The position numbers and the translations under genes are program-made. A DNA stretch of 64,000 bases from Paragordius varius (lineage: Eukaryota; Nematomorpha). Below the pieces are notes generated by a model. It had not been told where the DNA came from and did no database searches. It saw nothing but the letters and a program-made list of their open reading frames with translations. Location: positions 9,176,001 through 9,240,000 of the forward strand of contig OZ176050.1 of assembly GCA_964247055.1 (NCBI GenBank), given 5' to 3'. How positions within the stretch are numbered: position 1 is the stretch's first letter; each line of letters begins with the position of its first letter. This document shows, piece by piece, positions 14,101-28,579 of this stretch.

Positions 14101-17100
14101 CACAACATCCATCTGAAATTAAAAATACAAAACAACCAATAATTTTAAAAAAGTATATCCACTAGGTATAAATGAAATTTTTTTTGTAAGAACCAACTCA
14201 AAAGAAAAAGCCTAAAAAATACTCGAAAGAACAAAAACTAACAAAAAAAATATAGCCTATCTGAAAGCCGAAGGTTTAAACCATAGAATGACTTTTTTAG
14301 TATTTTTTTAAAAATTGTTTATACGTATTAAAAATTCACTTGAAAGAAAAAGTTAAATTTTGACGTTTAAGTCCGTACTATTTTTTTTCTCTCTGATATT
14401 TAAATGACATATTTATATTCAAAAGATAGAGTTTAAAACGCTTTAATAAATGATATTAAGTTTATAATATAATAACATTTTATTATAAAGTTATATTTAA
14501 TTTTCTCTCGATTTTCTCTTGTTTTTGAAAAATTGAAAAACCTATAATAATTGAAAATTCATATTGGCGGGATCAAAATTTTTTTCACATTCGGTTTTAA
14601 AACACTGAAATTAGTCATAATTTAAAAGTTTGAGTGGTGGTGCTCAAAAATGTCTAAATTTGTCGACTAGTGTTATTGACCACACAATTGACAACACATA
14701 CAAAATCATTTATAATTTTTACTACCGATTAGTCCTGGATCTATCATTATTATTGTTATATGTATTGTCCCAATATGAATCCTCATACGTTGAAGCAAAT
14801 AGCTCACGACGTCGACCCGATGATAATGGATGAACTGAGCCAATAACACCGCGTGGATTGTGGCGATGTTGTCTGAAAGACATGTTTCGCCGAGAATTAC
14901 GTCCAGGGATTCGTGATACACCGTTGTTGTTTGCATTTGTGTTGTTGTTTCGTGGAGAAATAATTAAGGGACCGGATGGATGATCAGCGGCGGCTGCTGC
15001 TGACATATTTATAATTATTTCTGTTGTCGTGTTATTATTAGAGGATCGGGGTAGGGGTGGTGTTCGACGCCCAGAAGCTACAAATATGTAAAATAAAGTT
15101 TGATTATACAGAGAGAGCCATTTAAACTGCTGCTATATATTTTATGATACACTTTTCGTGCTGGTTTTTGGTTTATAATATTAAGTTGAACCTGCATTAC
15201 CACAATATTACTATATGGTAGACACAGTTATAATGAGGCAAAAATAATGGAGATAATTAAAATTAAATTATTTTTTTTTACAATAAATTTATAAAAAAAT
15301 ATTTTAATAGTAAAAAACGAAATATTAATCGAAAAATTCTCTATATTTTCTCATTTAATAAGGAAATCAAATTGGAAATAAATTTATATATATATATATT
15401 TTATAAATTAAATCATTCAAATATTTTTGGGTTAATGCAAAAATTAATACCTCGTCTACCATCCCGGTTACGTAAAATTCCCGGTCTCACAGGTCCGAAT
15501 TCTATAAGTGTGGAGGAAGTAGATGGTCTCTCATTAGTTGAGCTAGTAGGCGCTGGATGATTGTAATAATCCGAAACAATATAATTATATTGGTAATTTT
15601 CGTCTTCATCTAAAAAATATTACAAACAGATATAACTCTATATCTGTATATAATTGTGCAAAGTGTAATTTAAAAAAAATAAATATTTCAGTAAAATTTA
15701 CTGTTTTTATGCTATTTATCAAATAATGTGCCTTAAAGTTCAACAATGGGCTTATATAATCTCTAAATGTTAAAATTCTTTTAACTATTTGTAAACAATT
15801 GTTTACTCTTTAAACACATACCCTTATCAATAAAGCCCAATAATATTTCAAATTCATTGTGGATAAATACATCGAAAATCTTAAATTAAATTTCTAATAC
15901 ATAAAAACTAAACGGTTTAATTTATAATATTTGTAAATACTCAGTTTAGAGGAGTGGTATAAAAGTTGTTTTTTTATAGCCCTTTCGATTTAATCTTATT
16001 TAAAGTGTAAAAATCTGCATATGTGTCAAACAGCAAGGCTTGTCGGAATAATTTTTATGAGATTCTTTAAATTTTATTGCTTACAATGGTTTAGGTGTCT
16101 TTTTTCCTTTTATATTAAAGGGTAAGGACTTTTGTATTTCAACTTGTAAAAGCTTAATCAATAATTTGCCCAGGGGCTGACAGTGCTGAAAGGAAAAAAA
16201 TACGGGGTTCAAACTCTTGCATTCTATACAAACAGGGTAAAAGTTCAGCGCCCTACCTACTATACCTTTATGAAAAAATTACAAAAATTTAACATATTCA
16301 CCAAAAAACCTTTTGCAATACCTACCCCGTGTATTAATAATTATATTTGTCTTACCTTCGTCCTCTTCATCAATGTATTCATCATCCATCCAAGCATTAT
16401 TATTATGGCTATTATTATTAAAATAGTATATGGTTTCGTGTGAGCGATGAGGCGGCCTTCTACGCCGTGTTGTGTTATTGGCACTATTTTCACCTTGACT
16501 TTGATTACTTGTTGCACCAGACGCATTTGTGGTAACAGTTACAGTATTGTCCATTTCCCCATCCGATGAAGTGTAAGAGTCTATAATAAGGAATTTGATT
16601 GATATCAAATAAATGGGTAGATTATGACTGATGATATATCTTTTACGGAAAATATTTGCTTGAAAGATTGATGATAATTTTATCTGATTATTTAAATTTC
16701 TTTAAAATTAAGAGCCATTTAGTTTTAATTAAAAAACCTTTGAATTACTACCAATTAATGAGTTATAGTTGTCGATCTTTTATATAAAAAATAAAGTTCC
16801 TTTGTATATTTTAAACTAAAAAAAGGTTTTGTAAAAAATTTATGTTCGAACCCGAGGTATGATGTGATGATAAGATGTTATTACTATTCCCAGATTCCGA
16901 TGAAGAGGATGACGACGAGGATGAAAAATGATTATAATTGTTGGTGTTTGTATTATTTGAAATATAATTTGAATTGTCTAATATTGCATGAGTGTCATGA
17001 GCCATATAACTATTGATGGGATTATCAGACTCGTTTTCCCTCAAAGGAAGAGCTAGGGGTCCTAAAACGGTGCGAACATCAAACGTGTCACTCAAATCGA

Positions 17101-20100
17101 CATTTGACCTTTCTATACTCAATGGAAAAATGCACAACAAAATATATATTATATATCTGTCAATGCAAAACTAACAGCCTTAATATAATGTTTATAACTT
17201 AAATATCAAAACATAAGTGCTTCAACAATTGCAAAGAATAAAACAGGTGGATAGTTATGCGTTTCATCATTAAAAGTAGCAGAGAAAATTAAAGGTAATA
17301 ATGTAAAAATTAAAGGTAGAGATAGACCTTGTACTCTATCACGATAATATGAAGATGAATGGGGCAAACCGACATTTCTCCCATTAAAAATGGGATACAC
17401 ATCGTTTCCAGATTCATTTAACGCAAAACTAATTCGAACGCTTGGTAAATCCATTTGATTGTTTTCTTCGTCGTTGCTTAAAGTAGTTTCACCGGTTGGT
17501 GGTAATGAAATACCTCTGCTAAAAATTATGGTAATAAAAAAAAATTGAGCATTTTATAAACATAAACCCCAACTGTTTGTATTATAAATGATGCGAAAAT
17601 GAACACATATTATGCGTGAGGTTTCAATTTTATTTCAAATACTGATCTAAAAAACACTGTTCTTTAACATTTAAAAGGATAATAACATTTTTAAAAAATA
17701 ATTTATGTCTATCATATAATACCGACGAGTACGTTCTTGTAGATTAGGAGAATTGTCTACGCCTTGAACATTCCTATTATAATATTTTATGATATTGTTC
17801 TCAGTATAACAGTTTTAGTAAAAATATCATTAAACAAATAACAAAAAGCAATCATACCTTTGAGGAATGTCTGCCATGAATTCACTATTAATGTCATCAA
17901 GCATTTGATCAATACGATTAAAAACGTTATCATCCTAAAAATATATATTAGAGTGGTTTAAAAACTTTTGCATTATTGCATATTTGACATTGTTACAACT
18001 AAACTAAAATTAATTTTTTACAGTTAATATAACAATAATTGGTCTCACAACTAATGAATGCCGTCAATATAATCACAGCTAACAAAACGGAATATACCAA
18101 TAGAAAGGATTCAAAAAATATTAAAAAATTTAATTCAATTTTGATTCATTATTTATATTTTTAGACCATTATTTTATATAAATTTAAGTCACGAAATAAA
18201 CATATCTTTAAACGTTTTTTTTGCTAAGGTCATAAATGCATTTACAACCACTAAATCCAAGCTTTACCTCAATACTCACTCATATTGTGTCCAAGAAATA
18301 ATTTAATTCCTCCAAAAATAAAATATTTTTCCTATACTTACCCATGTTAATCTCTGAGCATTAGTATCGTTACTAGGGATGTCAGATTGATTATATAACA
18401 TATCCAAATTATCCATAGCCACTGAACTGATGATACTATTTTGATAGGCTGTAGAGTTTGATGTGCCTGATATAGGTATTGTGCCGGTATTACTTGTCCC
18501 AGAACGTGACCCTATGCCAAAGTATATTTTTTATATAAAAAAATCAAAATGAATACAACAGGTTTAATGTTAGATTCATATAATTTTATATATTAAAGCA
18601 TTAAATTTTTGAGTACTACAAGTATCTTTGTCAAACTTAAAAAATTAAATATATAATAATATTGGGTAAAATTTATTCATAAAACAGCATTATTTAAAAT
18701 TCGACCAGACCATATGATTACAAATATAAATTGTACGTATTACTAATATACATTTTCATTCTTATTTTGCAAAAAACAAGAAGAGAGGTGTATATACTTA
18801 AAAAATGAAGGATTTAAAATAAGATTTTCCTATTAAAATTTTAATTTTATTTTGTATTTGTTTTTGCTGTATCTGATAGCAAATAAAAGGTATAAACCTC
18901 TTGATGGTGCATTATATCGCCCGATTCTCCGGGATGGGAAAAATGAGAGCCCTAAATCCGTATCCAACAACGTGTGTAATAAATCCAAATTCATTTCAAA
19001 CTATCATTAGGTAAAATATTTGTAATATATTGCGTTGATTATCAAAAACAATATAAATATGGAAATCGACATAAATATAAGTATGTTTAAAAATATCTAT
19101 ATTGGTGTATATGCCCATTATAAGAATAATTTTGGAAACTGAAAAATTGCATAGATATAATCAGCTCAGTTACAAAATTTTTTTAAAATTATTAAAATAT
19201 TTGCAAATAAAATATGCTGTAAACTATGAATGAGATCAATCGTCTCAAATGCATTTAATTGTAAATAAAGAAATTATTTTAAAATTATGCTGCTTGTTTC
19301 ACATAATGAATAACATTTTTTAACAAAGCATATATTCATTTTATTACAAAATTATAAAATTTCGACTCAAAAATAATTCTTATCTCAAAAAATATATATG
19401 GGCGTCTTAATACCGTATGTATGTTTCCATCTGAAAGGGCATGACTAGCAAGACTATTGCGCAAACGTGAAGAATTATCTATCAGAGTATCAGCACGGTC
19501 TAATAAATCATCAATGTTGTAGGCATCCTCTGAATCTATGAATTAATTTGGATAAATCAAAATTTTAATTGGCTCTAAAATATCGAATATCATAATTTTA
19601 GTACAATTATGTCAAATAAATAATTTTATTTACGATTCATTTTACAAAAAAATAGGATTTGTTCAAAATATACTGTCGACGGTAGCATTTCTGTCCCGTA
19701 CTCTAAAAGCTGTTCGTCTACGTCGCCCAAACGAAGAAATATTGTTATCATGATTCGCGCTTGATTTAATTAAAAAAATATTTTATTTATTTGAGAAGTA
19801 AATTCATTGTAAAGACAATGGATAAAATATAATAAAATTACCCATTTTGTCGATTTTGCATAGTTGTACGAACACCTTGAAAAGCTTCCCTTAAAACACT
19901 ATCAATCCAATCTTGTCTTGGCTCTACAAATATATTTATAATTTAATCGAAATACCGAGAATTCAATATTTTACTGAAGAACGTTTAAAAAAAAATTTAA
20001 ATTTATAACATGTTTTTGCGTAATGGAAACAATTAATACCCACGGTAAAATGTTAAATATAAACTTAAAATTTATGTGGTTTTTTAAATCTATTGAAAAA

Positions 20101-23100
20101 AAATAATATTGACTCAATAAAATAAAATTTATAATGCAAAAAATAAAACAATAACACAACAATGTCGAGATAATAAATAAGTCATTATATATCATATTCG
20201 TGTCGATCAGAGAAAATATTTTTAATCAATATTGATTTGACTAGAACCAAAATATTTAAATAAACCTATAATTGTTTAAGATATACTTTTAACATTAAAC
20301 TTTCAATAATTATCAAAATTTAATTTGTAGTATTAGTTTAAAAATAATGAAAAAAAATTCTTTATGCTTTTTTTCGAAAAATTAACCCGCTGTTGAAGTG
20401 GATGTTGATGGTAGATTGGATGTTGGTGGGATTGAAGCATTTTGTGATTCTGATACAGCAAGGGTTGTAGTTGGAACATTTTGGCCTATGCAATTCCATA
20501 TTACAAAATTATAGAGTAATTAAAATCTTTTGACCAAATGCCACAAAAAAGCTAAAATATTAGTCGCATCAAATAGTAATATAAAACTATTTTTATAAAT
20601 AACAATACAATAAATAATCAAAATTTATATATTATGTAGTATACAAATTTTTTAATAAAGCTGAGTTTTTATCATATATATTAAAATCAGAATTCGGCAC
20701 AAACACCCCATAATCAAGTAAATCTATCATATACAAATTACATAGTTTGATTATATAACAAATATTCGGTTCGTTCTTGAAATATTAACTAGTACCATGG
20801 CTTGCATAGTTAAACTACTCATCAGATGCTTCTTAACAATCAAAAAACTAATAAATTAAATATTATGCAACTAAGTCCAATATTCAACAAGTGTCATTAA
20901 TAAAACACCATTGTTGCCCAAGTAACCACTATAGTCAAACTCGACTTTATTTGGCTCAACACATGATAATTTCAAAAACGGTTCCAAATAAAAAAACACC
21001 CAAACCCAAAAATGTCCAATTTCCTTACCATTGGTGACTTCATTATTGGTGGTGGTCGAGGATGTAATTGTGTCATGATATTGTTCATTATTACCCATGG
21101 CATCGGTATTGTTATTATTAGGATTGCTATCATCCATCATAATAACCATTTCATATCGATCGTCATCATTGTCGTTCTCATCACCATCGTCCTCGTCATC
21201 ATCATCATCAAAATCTTGTTCTCGTTCATCATTGTGAACACTATTATCCTCATCGCTCGTTAAAACGGTTCGATTACGTCTACGATTCCTTCTTTGATGG
21301 GCAACACCCCGGTTTCTCCTAAATAAAGAGCATTATTTTAAGCAAAAGTTGAAATAAATACGGGGAACTTTAGAGTCGGTCATACCCATAGTGATTAGAT
21401 GTATTTTAAACAAAATTGTACAAATAAATACAAAAAAAACCTCATGTTACAATAATTGAACACTGTATCTTCACAATTCGAGTATGTAACTTATTAAATA
21501 AAAATCTTATACGTACCAACATACATGTTATATAAACAAACCCATTTTAGCCAATTCAATACCCAAATAATCAATATTGGCTCTCTTTCTCGATAGCCTC
21601 AAATCAGCAAACCTTACCCCTCCCCCAAATAATTCGGGAGTCCCGAATCTGAAATGGAAAAAGTTATTATCTAGGTGAAAGCTAAAAGTCGTTATGCGAT
21701 TAGAGCTTTTATAACCCATTCTTGACAACAATTGTACATACCCGTCCTGAGTCCTTTCATTGTTCCTTGGAGCAGAGTTGTTGTTGTTGTTTCCGTGCGT
21801 AGCTGGAGTGGCAGTTGTTGTGCCATCATCATTCAAAGTATTATCTTCATCATTGTCATCATCCTCTTGATCTTCCTCGTCATCATCGTCGTCGTCATCC
21901 ATGTATTCATCTTCATCTCCATCTTCATCATCAACCTCGTCGTCCTCATCATCTTCGTCCTCTATACATATATGCGTGTAAAATGTGAAAACGTAATAAG
22001 CTACTAAAAGGAAAATGCGCAAGACCAATGATTTTGAAGGGGTACTACCTAGGGCTTCGAACAGGAATCATATATAACCAGAACCCGGTTCCGACCGTCC
22101 AGAAACCACAATTCCGGTTCCACCACCAAAATAAGTGGATCCCAAATGTTTTTAAATTTAAGTTAAATTAATTTTTATAGATTTTATAATCCTTTTTTTC
22201 AGGTTTCTCATTAATATAAAATAACAATCATAATTTTAAAATATGTTTTGGTTGGTCATATAATAACTTTTTTCTCGTATCCAAATGGAACATGTTAACA
22301 TTTTTTTCTGAATCTATCTTTTACCTTGAAGAGAACAACATTCATAATTATTTATTATTTTAATTTATATATTAAAACATTAACTTTATTAATCAATAAA
22401 ACAAACATATGGAAAAAATCCTAAGCTATATATTGGGATCTCATACTTGGAAAATTCCAGGTTTGACTGCTTCTAAAAAATTTATCTACTTTAAATAATT
22501 TTAAAATCCTTAAATTTTAAAACCTGAAACTATGCGTCCATAATCGATTACCCATAACGATAAAAAATAGGTCACACTATATATCAGTGGCATTTAACAC
22601 GGGCCGCATGAGGACCTCAAACAGGTTTTTTCTGGCCACAAATTTTGCAAAATTTTTAATATTTTATCATGTAAGGTTACATTAGTGGTATATATTGCGG
22701 CTCACAACACAATGATATATATGAATCTAGTGCCAATGATAAAAAAATCATTATGATAAAAATGATGAAAATCATTAAATGAAAAGTCAGGAACCTAAAT
22801 GGAATCCGGTTTCAATGTAAGGTACCGGTTCAAAAAGCGTTAATTTTAAAGAAACCAACCCGCCACGGTTCCAAAATTTTAGAAACCACCTAGGTCCATT
22901 TTAAATTCTTAGGAACAACTCCGGTTTCTACTTTTTTCGCCCAGTTCGAAGCCCTGGAAAAAACCCTAAATTGATAATTTTTTGAAATATTGTTTTCGTG
23001 GATGTACTTTTAATACAATATAGGGTTATAATTAAAAATAATATTACGGGTGGTGCTAATGGATCTGATAGGAAACCATAATAGATTTTTGAAATTTAAA

Positions 23101-26100
23101 AAATGCAGGAAACAAAATTAGAGTCGTATCTTTATGACGATGGTATCAAAAATAATAATCAGTTCCCTCTCAAATATTAGGATAATATCAATATGTAAAA
23201 CATAAAGGTAAAATTATTTAGTTGATTATAGTTTTTTATATTACAGATAGCCTCTGCAAAAATACAATGCCAAACAATATATTAAATTTCGCATTTTCAA
23301 TTATTTCATATAATGTAATATTTCGGTTATTCTATATTTATAGGGTAAAAAATATCAACAACTATCAATATCTTAAATTGATACATATGTTAAAAAAGTA
23401 TTTCTCAAATCAAATTACCTAAATCATCATGTGCATCTACAAAGGTGTCATGCTCCATATCATCCGTAGTAAGATCTGTCCTATTGTGTTGTTCATTCTC
23501 AGAATCTATGTGGCTGTAATCATTAGTAAGTCCATCTATTTCAGATTGATTCATTTCTCCAACAGTTGCGCCATTATTTGCTAAATTATCAGTAAAATTG
23601 TCGTTTTCATCATTTGGTGTATTGGTGGGAGCTATAATATTTTAATTAAAAAAAATGATGCATTTAGCATATGAGCGTTAATACAAATATGTAGAATATT
23701 ACTTATCGTTGAATTGTATTGATCCTAAACATATCAAAAAAAAAACATATAAAATATTTTTTATCAATATATGGTTAAGATATAACAAAAGCAAATAAAA
23801 AATTACCGTTGATGTCTGAGCAGGATTCTCTAAAATGTTAAAATAAAAGATAAAAATGTTAAAAACAAACTTTAAATACAAAAATGCAATAATTTGTTTA
23901 ATGACTAACAAAAATATAAAATTAAACTATACTTTTGAACAAAAAGGCGTACGGTTTTTGCTTGGGAAGTGAGTTCAACATCTTTACGTATGATTCCATT
24001 GTGTGGAGTGAGCTTTCAACTAAAAAAAGAATTTGCATTTTAGAATAATAATTGTTTCATAAAGGACAAAAGTAAATAAATTAATTGCAAAAATATCAAA
24101 TGCTAACTTAGTTGACTAAATGAAGGATCATCCATGCGAACTAGTCTAGTTAAGGAGGCTAAATGCCCTAACAATTCCATCCCAGTAAATTTTTTCATGT
24201 ATTTTAAGCCTATGTAATGTAAAAAATAATTATTATATTTGGTAGATTTAAATAAAATAAACTATTTGTAATTAAGTAATAAAATATTTATCATTGTATA
24301 TTAAGATAAAAAAAACTTACAATTTAGGTTACAACATTAAAAATATTAAAAAATTATAAAATCAAGTGTATCAAACTGTATAAAAAAGCACCAATAAATG
24401 AATATAAACACATGTTGTTTTTGTAAAATATATTGTTTTATCTTTAAAATAATATAATAACTATTAGTATACCGTCTGCAGAGAGCTGTTCAATTGGTAT
24501 TCGACACCCATAATCCTTAATTATGTACATGCTTATAAGATTGTAAATACAACGCTTTTGGAATTTCGTGCTATTTTTGGTTTGTTCATTGAAAAACGAG
24601 TAGACATTAGGCATGATTTGTCGCAATGAATCATTCTTGCTATTACCAGTTATGTTGTTGTGCATAGATTCGTGAATGCTTTTAAGGGCATTATTAATTT
24701 TTGAGGATAAATTACTCGTTTCCATTAACATTGAAAAGAGATCTCTAGCTAACCGTGCGCAAACTACTTCATTCAAATTGTATGGAATCTGTAATCATAA
24801 AGGTATTAGGAAAAAAACACATTAAAACCTATCAATTAATAAATATTAAAGAAAATAATGTGGGTAATAGCACAAAGATTTGTAAGATTCAAAAACAAGT
24901 CGCAAAAATAAATTTATTTAAATGTTTAATTTTGGCACAGTTGAATCGTCAATTAAAAAAAATAAAAAATAAGTATAGAAAATAAAATAATTAAAATTAT
25001 GGACTCCTGACAATGCCTATGGGTGAAAATTTAGGATTTTAAATATTTTTATTTTATCCCATCTAGACGCACCAATGAATTTTATTTAAAGAAATAATTA
25101 TAATTTATTAGTCCATTGCATGATAAATGACATTAATCGAATAAAAAAATCCTACATCAGTAAAACTAGTATAGTAGATTTGTGCTTATTGCATTTATAA
25201 TTATTTCCCACTAATACTTGGGGTAATTTGAATATAGTTTATGTCATAAAAAATTGAACTAATTTAATTTAGCCTAATCCTCAATAAATGTATAAATATT
25301 TTAATAATATTATACCACATATCTTCAATAAATGTATATGCATTTTAACAAATGTAGACATGGTAAGAAAATTAGCGATAAATATTGGTTATACCATATT
25401 CGTTGGTTTGCCATGTAAGGTTGCATCAATAGCGACTGAAAATTCTAAAATAATATCCCTGTGGTGCAACATTTTATCGGTTTTTGTTTGATGTTGTAAT
25501 GGTGATTTTATTTTTTCTGACATGTTATTAATACTATCATTATCATCGCTTTTATCGTTAATATTGTTGCTAAAAACGGAACTAACGCACAAATATAAAA
25601 TGTGCGCTCGTAAAGTTAGGTACATTTCATGAGCAAATGCCGAAATTAAACCATTTATATGACTTTTTTCTTTAGATTTAATTTCATTATTCAAGGTTGA
25701 TGCTTGGTTAAAAGATGAAAGTCCATGCAACTTTAAGGAATCTCCGCCGCTATTTTTCCCATAAACTACGAGGTAGTAATCTCGTGGTAACAAATGACAT
25801 AAAAGAAATGATAGATATGAACAACCACTAAAACGCTCAGTATTCATGGGTGCCTATAAAATTTATTTGTAAGAAAAATTGTTAAATTTGAAATATATAA
25901 ACGAAAGTTAAATTAAAAATCAACCGAAAATAATATGAAAATTAAATTAGGAATCAAATAAACTAAAACTATTAAATCGGGACTAGAGTCATGATTATTA
26001 GCACTCATTAGTACGATTATAAATTATATGTGCTGTATAACACATCAACTGGCCTTATTTAAACTTTAATTAGAAAAGATAAATTGAAACTATGTGTAAT

Positions 26101-27105
26101 TTAAACAGCATACTTTTGTATCCATCTTAAGGTTTTGAAATATAAAGTGTAAGAGATGTGAATTAACGTTTTCATACGAAATTGATAATTCTACTAAAGT
26201 TTGTAAGAGTCCAATCTGAGAGTGATAATATTGGTAGATTTCTAAAGAATTAATGATAAAAAACATATAAACAATCAATTAATTAATAGGGCAATATTAG
26301 ATTAACTATACTTTTGATATCAGTTGAGTTGGTGTTCATAATTGGATCAAATTGCAAGAAATTTTTTGCTAATTTATTGATAAAATAATCTATAAATTGG
26401 ATAAGAAATCTATTTTGTTCATTCTTTTGCGAAGTTGCAACTTTAACGTTTTTAGTAGAATCTAAATCCTTTTTTCGTACAAATAAGGGGAAATTATCAG
26501 TAATTGCAGGCATATCTATGAATAAAATATATTACAAAATATAAAAAAACTTGAAACAAACAACTCATTATTTTAAAAACAGTTTGTCATAAAATTATAG
26601 ATTTACCATTTTTGGAAAATGTATTAAGTTCAAGATCATTGGTTATTTTAGTGTAAACTTGTTCCCCCTTTTTCCACACAAGCGGGGTTAAACTTCGCAT
26701 TAAATAATTGAATTCTTTATTGTTAATATTGTAGTTATCCATCTTCCCGGGCACGGCATTATAAATTGCTTCTATAAACTGTTTAAAAAAATCATTATTA
26801 ATGATAAAATATTACGAAATACTAAGTATATATATATCAAGCAATACCATTTTATTTTTCACATGTTTTATATAATTGATTTTAGTGTTTTAACAATAAA
26901 ACAAAAGGGTAAATTCATAACAAATAAGTTAAATCTTTTTTGTAAAATAAAAAAATACTTTAATCACAATGTTTTCATCTTGGGCATAATGATCGACCAA
27001 TGTGTGATACAGAATGGCGGTAATTTTATTAACAACTTTCATAATATTCAAGGATTCAAGATACCGTGATTTTTTGAACTGAATCAAATTTTCTAACATA
27101 TATGA

Positions 27106-27140
<35 letters not shown>

Positions 27141-28546
27141 GGGTCAAATCTTTTTAACCATTATATACCGCACAAAAAATTAATTAAATTGTTAAAATTT
27201 AATATTTATTTAGATTGTGCCAAAAATGATTCTTTTCATATAATAAGAGTTATAAAAATAGATGTTAAAAATAGTAAAAACTAATAAGAGAAATATTGTA
27301 CATACCATTACAAAAGAAAGTGAGAGTAGCATCGTGATAATCAAAGAAATTTGCGAGTGTTCCTTCCATTAAAGCTTTATGCGCATATTCTTTGTTACGA
27401 CAAACCCGAACAAAATTTATTAATACTGAAAGCATTAGTTCAGGAGGATAATAACTATAATCTTTGGTTGATAAATTATCACAAAGGAAGGTTATCAAAT
27501 TTGGTATGATTTTAGGATCCAAAAATGTAGAGCATAAACTATTTGAATATAATGATAAAACATTTATTTTAGTTCATTAAATAAAATTTTGTTTATAAAA
27601 CAAACAATAATTATAATAAAATATTTTTTATATTATTGGGTTAAGACACCCTTATTCAATTGTTATTACACATAAACTTGGTGTATGTTAGCATATATTA
27701 AAATTTCCCTATTATCGTTTGAAATTAAACATTAAAAAACTTAAGGAAAATATATTACTTGTATAGCATTTGTATGAATTCTTCCGGCTCTCCATTATGA
27801 TCTGTGAGATAAAATAAAAAAATTTCATAATAAAACACCATTAATATTAAATGTGTAACAAATCTAATATCTTAAATTAGACCCATTGCATTAAAATTTT
27901 GCATATTTGCTAAAAAAGACAACAACAAGCATACCGTGTTCATGTTATCTGAATACGATCATTAATAAAATAACAACAATTATATTTGTACAATAAATTT
28001 AATCTTAAGTACATGGATTGGATTTTTACAAAATGTATATAATCTGCAAGAAAACATAATTTTTATACCGTCTTCATGTCCAAACCATATGGGATCATTG
28101 AAATCATTAAATCCATCTGCCAGATCAAGGCATATTTGCTTAAATTTTCGATTATCCTCAGTAGTGTCATTGTCTGTGTTGTTGAAAGAAACATGTTTAT
28201 GAATATTTCCATTATTACCCAATAAATTAATATTTTTATTGATGTTGAAATTAGCAGGGAGATTTGATTGTAAAAAGTTCCAAATATCTACGCAAGAATT
28301 ATTTCGTTGAGTAACTCCAAGCGTTGTAGAGTTTCGATTGTTTGACGATGTTCTTGAAGATACGGTGTTAACCGTATAAGTGACTGAATCATAAATAATT
28401 TTTGTTTCGTCACAATTTCCAAGTCCATGAACGAAAAAATGGGTGGTTAGATAACTAACAATAAATGTATAAAAATCATAACATTGTATAACAGAGGAAG
28501 AAAATTTCCGCACATTAATGGTAATAAATAAATCGACAACGTTTAA

Positions 28547-28579
<33 letters not shown>

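Larger units (their letters stand above)
10240..23640 (-). other. HUWE1: HUWE1 exon block: acidic and Asn/Arg-rich linkers
   Basis: A dozen or more short exons code for low-complexity linker. They include an Asp/Glu run at about 21,995-21,840 ([20 protein letters not shown] followed by more Asp), a second acidic exon with an Arg-rich lead (RRNRRRRNRTV) at about 21,300-21,030, and another acidic exon at about 16,560-16,355. This is where human HUWE1 has its long acidic tract. Conserved anchors inside are the [15 protein letters not shown] segment (about 12.5 kb, human WTEECKVLDAESMHD) and a charged helix [20 protein letters not shown] (about 12.1 kb). The block carries several transposon insertions in its introns. 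Borders of exons without anchors are uncertain. Confidence 0.75.

Noticed and set aside
16196-16268. A tRNA gene
   Set aside because: Box-like motifs are present but the acceptor and T stems do not pair.
21732-22007. Hydrophobic plus-strand frame rich in Ile and Val
   Set aside because: It is the complement of Asp/Glu codon runs in an acidic HUWE1 exon, which automatically reads as Ile/Val/Phe.
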